DNA of 64,000 nucleotides from Guadua angustifolia (lineage: Eukaryota > Streptophyta > Magnoliopsida > Poales > Poaceae). Position 1 is the first letter of the stretch. Every line of letters begins with the position of its first letter. The translations under genes were made by a program, and so were the position numbers. Where the stretch lies: positions 72,792,525 through 72,856,524 of the forward strand of contig CM070500.1 in the NCBI GenBank assembly GCA_036346375.1. Direction: 5' to 3'. Positions 57,946-64,000 of this stretch are shown in pieces. The notes below the pieces were generated by a model. It saw nothing but the letters and a program-made list of their open reading frames with translations, did not search any database and was not told the origin of the DNA.

Positions 57946-57999
57946 CAGAAAATAAAAAAGCGGCATTTGTGGCTAGCCTCGAGCGATGCTAGCCATGCC

Positions 58000-60770
58000 C
58001 TCTGTCTGAAAATAATCACGGATATATGTGTACTTTATTGTTGGAAAAGATGAGAGCGTAAATACATCCAAGGTGTTTTTGAGCAAAGAAATACTTACCA
58101 TTCTATCATCTGAAAACACTTCTCACAAAGATATAATTTTGGAAGGTGTATGCATACCTTTGTGGTGGGCATAGAAAGGAGTATGTTGTGGAGGTGTGGT
58201 AGGCCATTTCTCAACTAACCAAGGTAGCGATAGAACTAGACAATGAAATTAAGTTAACAAATGGTTGCCAGTTTATTAGAAGATGATCTTTGAGTCCGCA
58301 ATATTCATCGTGAATGGCAAAGCCTTGACCTTAGCAAGCAACAAAAGCGAGGGCAAATGAGATATCATATGATTGAAGCATAATTCACAAAATAGGTGGC
58401 CTTCTAGAGTTCTATATAAAAGCACATGAAAAAAAATCAACCCCAAAAGGCAACGATAAGTCAAATCCATAGCCACTCTTCAAGAAGCACAAAAAGTTTT
58501 TATCGAATGCCTTATGTTAACATAAGCTATTGTAAGGCGATTCGATTAAATTTCCCCAAGGACTAGATTTACAAGGACATTTGCTAGCACGACCAATCCT
58601 ATGAGAAAAAAAAAAACATCATCTTTTGATCAAGCACTTGATCCGGATCTGAAAGCATTATCCGGCCGCATTTTCGGCATTACTAGCAAAGACCCCGCAC
58701 ATCCAAACGGGTCTCTTAAGAGTGGACAACTGAACATAGTCGATTTCTGATTCGATATTGATCCGTTGAAATAAAAAGAAGTTGCATTCAACAAAGCATT
58801 AAGTAATACATACATAGCTAACGTTTTGGTCAAAAGGTGAAGTAACATCAGGATAGAACAAGACCAAATGAATGAATGACAATATGTTAAGGTCTCGGTT
58901 TTCCACAAGACACAAAGCGATTGCTAGTTCTGTTATATGAATACATGAGCTAAAATACAAAAACATACCTGGAACTGCGATGTAAAATCCAACTTGGGAG
59001 CTTGAGTATGGCATCTTAAGATGAAATGAAAGCAATTCATGGCTAAAGCACTTAAGGATGTGTCACTAAGATTCATGGCTAACCTGTACATCGGCACTCT
59101 TTACAGAACATCAACCATTTTCGTGGGCTTCTTGGCGTGGATTACGTGCGATGGCATTTGGCTTGAGTCCATCACTTTTTGTTCCTTAGTGCTCTCAAGA
59201 AATAATTCAAGTCCCTAGAATATGCACATCATCGGCGAGCGATTCAAGATCAAGACCGAAATCATGTGGACAAAAAACATCTGAAAGAAAGAATAGTACA
59301 GACAATAGTATAGACAAAACAATGTTCAACTCTGACATTATATAAATTAGGAAGATCAAGGACTAAATCAAAAGCAGAAATGTCGCACTGAGCAATTGTG
59401 GATGCACAAATGCAGCTGCATATACATGATAGACAAACAAACCAAATAATAAAACAAAATGGTCATCGGGCTCAAATTATAGAACACTTCCTCATTAAAG
59501 TTTATTGTATTACCAAAATTTGGAAGAAAAAATAAACAACCCGCTTAAGAGTCTTAAGGATAAACACAAACCTTGAATCTTTGGTTCACTTCTTTGCTTG
59601 AGCTTGTCCGATATTTCAATGACCCACTACAAGAACAATCACAAAAGTTATCCAAGATACAAAATTAACGATAAGCAAAGCCTTAAAAATTAATCATTAC
59701 GGCAATAGGACAAAAAGTCCTTACGATTAAGAAACTATAATAAACAGTTCCAAATGGAAATGTGTACCTTGCTATTAGTTGAAGAAGTTTGCTTTGGAAT
59801 TTTGTTCCCAAGACCTACAATTGAGGCTCCATCAAAATCTATAGTATTTATTTGGACAGGAACAAGAAAAGAACTCCATAGATGATTTAAACTCACATGT
59901 ATTTTTGAGGCGGTTTTAGGGATCAAGAAAGCCTTTCACTCAATTCGGAGTAGCTTGAAACCACTACCACCATTCACAACAAACATCGATGCAAGATTCT
60001 CGAGCATACAAGGAAAGTTTATCAAACTAACCAAGTAATTTTTCACTTGGTTAGTTTATCAAAGTAACCAAGTAATTTTTTCACTTGGTTAGTTTATCAA
60101 ACTATTACAAACACATGAAATAACTTCATATGAAAAAATAACCATGTAAGGCAAACACATGAAATATTTAGAAGTGCCACTCGCATGTGTGTACATGTGT
60201 TCCTCAAGAAGACAAACATACATGCTCTGATGGCAGAACCACTGACAAGAGAAGTGGCATTGAGGAAAGAAGGGGCTCCCATTTCAAAGGTACAAAGAGT
60301 TATTTACACTTTGTAATGAAATAGAATTGAAGTAACAAAAGCCTAAACTAGTTTTCTAAACTAGAAGCCTATGGGTCTTCGGAGCTTGGAGACACGCGAT
60401 GTGAGACATGAGTATGGAGGAGTGGATCGTTGTTATCTTCGTCATAAAACTCGCCTTTTTGTTGAGTATTTCCTTCATGATGAAGTAGGCGAATGTACTG
60501 AGCGGCTTGGATTTGAGCAAGCAGGTCCTCTAGTAAGCGACTTTGAGGCGTGTAGGTATGAAAAACAAATTAAGAGAGCATATAGAAATCGAGTGGCGAA
60601 TCGATGTGTCATGTCGGCATGACCGACCTCCACGTCATTGTCTTTTATTGTGCAACTTAAGATTTCCGCATGTCTTGGCACCTGAAGTACCCACATAGAT
60701 TTGTTCCTTATACGCTTGTGACCTTTGCAAAAATTGAATGAACTAAGATGTCGTCCAAGGAGCTATTTAC
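58000..60770. other. CACTA interior, no assigned gene
   Basis: AT-rich with short frames only. It includes two tandem hairpins at 60024-60098. At 59627 a CACTACAAGAACAATC word resembles a CACTA terminus but lacks subterminal repeats. Confidence 0.4.
60024..60098. repeat. Twin hairpins in tandem
   Basis: AAACTAACCAAGT-aatttttc-ACTTGGTTAGTTT (60024-60057, 13-bp stem), then AAAGTAACCAAGT-aattttttc-ACTTGGTTAGTTT (60061-60095). The units are nearly the same and lie head to tail, each preceded by tttatc. Confidence 0.9.
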
Positions 60771-60837
60771 TATGAAATACGATATAAGAATATTCCTTGC
60801 GTGCGTCTCGGAAATTTAGTACGGATTGTAAGGGTTT

Positions 60838-61279
60838 TTACGGTATGGGCGGTGTCTCGTGCTCTTCGACAATATCTTTTGAGCGCGCGTTGATTAAACT
60901 TGTCATCACTTCATAGTGCGCTTTAGGTTTATCCATTGGATCCATGATCGACATCTTGCTCTTATGCGGATGAATTACTACGAGAATCCAGTGGAATCTG
61001 GATGCCATAGCCATTAGTCGTTACGTCAGAGTAAATAACGAAACCAACGAGTAATTTAACTCGCTAGTGAGGAACTTACTTAAAATTGTATGGTACAAGT
61101 ATAAACTCCTTGTCTTGTAGTTTAAGCAAAGCTTTATATACGTACTCCTCGACCTCCTTTGGTACTCTCACGATTTCGGTTTGGCAAACCGTTCCCGGGT
61201 CGAGGAATCCCACTGGCCCCTTGGTTCTTCGTAGTTCCTGAATCTCGTATCTATATAACGAAATAGTTAGACATGACAT
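60838..61279 (-). CDS. C48 (Ulp1-like) protease domain of the CACTA element, two exons
   Basis: Ulp1-type cysteine proteases cleave SUMO-like modifiers; CACTA copies are common but of unknown role. The first exon (61279-61080) encodes RRTKGPVGFLDPGTVCQTEI and ALLKLQDKEFILVPYNF. A GT-AG intron (61079-60998) is removed to join it to 60997-60838: FHWILVVIHPHKSKMSIMDP followed by MDKPKAHYEVMTSLINARSK and ETPPIP. The catalytic His (FHW) and Asp (IMDP) are present. The oxyanion Gln and the catalytic Cys, usually in a later PPGTNLCGYYV-like block, could not be found in the exons I can read near 60700. The start upstream is not defined. Confidence 0.75.
60998..61079 (-). other. Intron in the C48 protease domain
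   Basis: On the minus strand gtaagttcc... to ...ggcatccag. Splicing keeps the frame and restores the NF..HW core of the domain. Confidence 0.75.
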
Positions 61280-61923
61280 TTATCGGTATTACGTGAATAT
61301 AGACCAAGATTGATATATTAGACACTTACAGTGTCCAGCATCTCAAAAAACATATGTCGAGGGCGTCATGATAGAACAAGTTGTGCATGTTATCGAATTC
61401 TATTAAGAAGTAGCCATAGCCCTCGTGGTGAAAATGTTCCTCACGGAACAACTGCGGTGATCACCTTCGAGAGTGCGTCTTGGTTGGATCGCTCCATGTA
61501 CCATGCATGTAGTCATTTGCATCATGGGTGTTAGACTATTTAACCGAATCGGTGACTAAGGGCTTCCCAACCTCGAATTTCAATCTTGGTTGATTTTCTT
61601 GTTCATCGACTTCCCTTGCCCTTACTTTTTCACGGACGACATCATACTCGGTCTGGCTTCCCACGATCTAGCCGTCTGGCTTGTCTAATGTGCCATTTTT
61701 GGGATCGGGGTTGTAGGTTTGTCCTTTGAAGTACCAGGTGTTCTGAGTTTCGCGTTGGAGTACTAACAGGGCCATATTTATGGGGCCCTCAATGGATTCT
61801 TTCTACCTCATGTTGCTTCTTCACCATTTCACTCTCGGTCTTTGGTGGTGATCTGCCGGATTACACTTCAGAGAGGTGGCGATGCATGATCCAAACGATG
61901 TCGGAGAGGTGCCCTTGCATGGT
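61280..61923 (-). other. Region between CACTA coding parts
   Basis: I see no long frame. Exons of the same gene are likely but could not be read with confidence. Confidence 0.4.
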
Positions 61924-62739
61924 CTAAGATGATGTCACGCTTGCGCCTTTGGATGAATGAGTGGGCGGCACCTCCCGAGTTGTTATCTCGTCATTGGCGG
62001 GTTTTCTAGCTTTGATATCGACAAAGCGTGCAACTTCCGTGTCCACCTGGACCTTTGCATAACCTGGCGCTATCGGGGCATTGTGCAGGACACCCCCTTG
62101 TTGGCACGGATAAGCTACCCCTGTAGCAGCCTGTAGAAAGATGTTCATCACGGGCACGTTGAGCTGACAGGGTGTGGGGTCATGTATGTCGTCCACAGGA
62201 TAATGGTTTAGGTCCGCTTGTGCTGGCGTGGACCCGCAACTGCTGCGACGACCTGTAGGGCTGGAGAGAGCGTTTTCGGCCTGCGTCTGGCTCAAGGCTT
62301 CTTGTACTTGTCGTTGAACTTGTTCGTGAATGGTGGGTTGTAATTCTCGCAGAACCCTTTCCTTCATACTTTCCATTTCCTGCGCAGCCTGCTCTTCTTT
62401 AGCTCTTTTCCGACTCCTATAAGAGTCTTCGTGCTCAGGGAATCCCATCTTCCATGGAACCTTGACCCCGACGCCTCGTGTTCGACCGGGGTGCTCTTTG
62501 TTTCCGAGGGCCGCTGATAGCTCGTCTTTCTCCCTGTTTGGGTGGAAGGATCCTTGGGTGGACTGGGCGTACAACTGATGAACTCTTTGCGCCACTGCTT
62601 CGTCTTCGCCGCTCTTGAATGATAAACTCCCGATGAGACAAAGAGATGCCCTCGCTAGCACGTAGTGCTTCACTCGTCTGTAGTCCGACCAAGGGACTTG
62701 TGCCATCTGTTGGATCACTTGTAATTCCTGCTGTCCCAT
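61924..62739 (-). CDS. CACTA TNP-like protein, C-terminal part
   Basis: A 271-codon frame encodes YAQSTQGSFHPNREKDELSA, ALGNKEHPGRTRGVGVKVPW and KMGFPEHEDSYRSRKRAKEE, then a long charged helix (MESMKERVLRELQPTIHEQV). This block (KREKDELTEALGTxEHPGRVRG type, with a following coiled coil) is characteristic of the second gene of grass CACTA elements, upstream of the C48 domain. A more N-terminal part is readable at 63110-62740 in a different frame with a stop. The C-terminal 100 residues (SCGSTPAQADLNHYPVDD, NAPIAPGYAKVQVDTEVARF) are not recognisable. Confidence 0.8.
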   Translation of the reverse strand: MGQQELQVIQQMAQVPWSDYRRVKHYVLARASLCLIGSLSFKSGEDEAVAQRVHQLYAQSTQGSFHPNREKDELSAALGNKEHPGRTRGVGVKVPWKMGFPEHEDSYRSRKRAKEEQAAQEMESMKERVLRELQPTIHEQVQRQVQEALSQTQAENALSSPTGRRSSCGSTPAQADLNHYPVDDIHDPTPCQLNVPVMNIFLQAATGVAYPCQQGGVLHNAPIAPGYAKVQVDTEVARFVDIKARKPANDEITTREVPPTHSSKGASVTSS

Positions 62740-63150
62740 TGAGCAATTTTACCTGTACCCACTCGTGCCAAGTCTGTGGGGTGAGTATTCCTTCTTCGAT
62801 GCTAATATGGTCCTCACTAGACTTCCTTCGCTTCAGATTGCTTCATCGCCACGAACTCATCCCAATGGTTGTAATCTTGGGTAGTCTCCGACGGTGACCG
62901 CTTTTGCTTCACATAATTTACGTTCAGCCTCGCCTTGAAGTTTCTCCACGCCGCATCCATGGTCATCAATGCATCGCGACGCACGAGTTCTTCGACTCCT
63001 TCGGGGAATGCGAAGGTTCCTTTGAGCTCAGTTCACAGATCCTCTTTGGTGGCTTGGGGCACTTTATGCCAATCCAAATAGGTGATTAGCACTTTCTCCT
63101 TACGATGTACCCGCATGTTGACATGTATTTCTGCTTTGCTTTTTGATTGC
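62740..63150 (-). pseudogene. CACTA TNP-like protein, N-terminal part with stop
   Basis: The minus strand reads KEKVLITYLDWHKVPQATKE, a stop near 63038, then GTFAFPEGVEELVRRDALMT and MDAAWRNFKARLNVNYVKQK. This is the AWRNFKSRL...WVK block of the same protein family. Frame changes near 62880-62740 separate it from the downstream part. Confidence 0.75.
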
Positions 63151-63484
63151 AACAGGGGACCCGATATCTGAGACCTCCGTGATGGTGTACCGCCTTGAGC
63201 TTCTTATTCTTCCCTCGTCCTCGGCGTGTTGCAGAAGTGGAGGCCTCGGGAACAGCGGAGGCCCGGGAACAGTGGTGGAGGCCTCGGGAACTTCGGTGGT
63301 TGGGTGGAGGGTAAGGTACTGCTCGGGCTCTCCTCCATTATAGGCTCGATTTGGGCTCCATTAGAACTACTCAATAGAAAGGAGATATTTGAGAGGGAAA
63401 GAAAATATGTACTAACCGATAGAATAACTAAGTGTATCATATTGAATTAGCACATCGAGGAAAATATGTACTAACCGAGGAGTA

Positions 63485-63706
63485 AGATAGAAGATGTACT
63501 AGCCGAGGACTATATTAGATCCTTAAAGTGCACGCCCATGGCTCATTTAGTCACAAATGGAATAAGATAGAAGATGTGCTAAGATAGAAGATGTACTAAC
63601 GAGGACTATATTAGATCCTTAAAGTGCTCGTCCATGGCTCATTTCGAGTCACAAATGGAATAATCCACTAATAACAAGCGAGGACTATATTAGATCCTTA
63701 AAGTCC
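63485..63706. repeat. Tandem repeat of ~98 bp, 2.3 copies
   Basis: aagatagaagatgtacta followed by gaggactatattagatcc, ttaaagtgc, ccatggctcattt and agtcacaaatgga lies at 63485-63562 and 63583-63660. A partial third copy (gcgaggactatattagatcc) starts at 63679. Confidence 0.9.
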
Positions 63707-64000
63707 TTAGAGTTATTTGTTAAACTATTCTTGCATGCTTGCTTTATGAGTTTGTCATACTTGGTTTTACAAGACTAAGTGAATTGTTCTGAGAATGATA
63801 TCAACTATCTCGATAAAAGACTAAGGCGGAGTTATAGATTAGCTCAAGAAGGTGTGGCGAGTCTAAGGCTTGGGCTTGGGCCCTTTCTTGGTGAGCTCAA
63901 GAGAGGAGATATGAAGCGAGAATGATCAAAATTAACCATAAAGCGTAATGATCAAAATAGCGCACAATTAGAGATATCAACAATGGCATGATCATTAACA
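63707..64000. other. No recognisable gene
   Basis: AT-rich end of the window, presumably still inside the CACTA element. Confidence 0.4.

Larger units (their letters stand above)
57599..64000 (-). mobile_element. CACTA (En/Spm-type) transposon, one end and partial interior
   Basis: The terminus CACTACCTTGAAAAAGG starts at 57599 and is followed by about 350 bp of subterminal repeats. The host codon next to it indicates a 3-bp target duplication (tgt, 57596-57598). The genes inside run on the minus strand: a coiled-coil TNP-like protein and a C48 protease domain, both known companions of the transposase in grass CACTA elements. The other end is outside the window. Confidence 0.82.

Noticed and set aside
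59627..59643. CACTACAAGAACAATC as a second CACTA end
   Set aside because: No subterminal repeats or inverted partner near it; the short word alone is not enough.

Overview
The window looks like repeat-rich nuclear DNA of a grass (Poaceae, probably a panicoid). The evidence is two CC-NB-ARC-LRR (NLR) resistance-gene paralogues of the grass 'MDLVTGAIGSL' type, plant Ty1/copia and Ty3/gypsy elements with tRNA-Met-type primer sites, hAT and CACTA transposons, and plant GT-AG introns. I see no operons, rRNA genes, tRNA genes or CRISPR arrays. No host gene here is clearly intact and functional.

Layout: 1-5252 is the 3' part of a decayed GC-rich gypsy-type element, ending in one LTR (4283-5252). 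It sits in the reverse transcriptase/RNase H part of a minus-strand copia element (Copia-1, 5253-9716). 9717-16000 holds a non-autonomous hAT element with an 8-bp target duplication (10364-11405), a ~100-bp tandem repeat, a captured ARF1 exon with both splice sites, and a copia leader/gag fragment. 16017-23538 is NLR paralogue A (minus strand, frameshifted) with a 4.5-kb repeat-filled intron. 23900-28060 is its 5' flank: a local duplication, a foldback element and two members of a hAT family with 8-bp target duplications. 28200-40010 is a minus-strand copia reverse-transcriptase relic (Copia-2) split by a full-length SIRE/Maximus-like copia element (Copia-3, 29081-39905, TSD atctt). 40299-41929 is a four-exon minus-strand gene of the plant-mobile-domain/Ulp1-associated type. 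42790-57599 is NLR paralogue B (minus strand), whose ~12-kb intron 1 carries a gag-only copia derivative (Copia-4, 46241-55967) and a hAT transposase relic. Its exon 1 is cut at the EDVID-like motif by a CACTA transposon (57599 to beyond 64000).

How it fits together: the two NLRs are a tandem duplicate pair. They share exon boundaries, intron-edge sequence and 3' flank, and have been split by nested insertions. Each has its own frameshifts, so they were probably broken independently, or the assembly retains small indels.

The most unusual feature is in the ~3.3-kb LTR of Copia-4. About 20 short hairpins have different stems but almost the same 5-nt loop (ACACA on the plus strand, TGTGT in the element's sense RNA), with base-pair-preserving changes between hairpins. 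I know of no name for this pattern.
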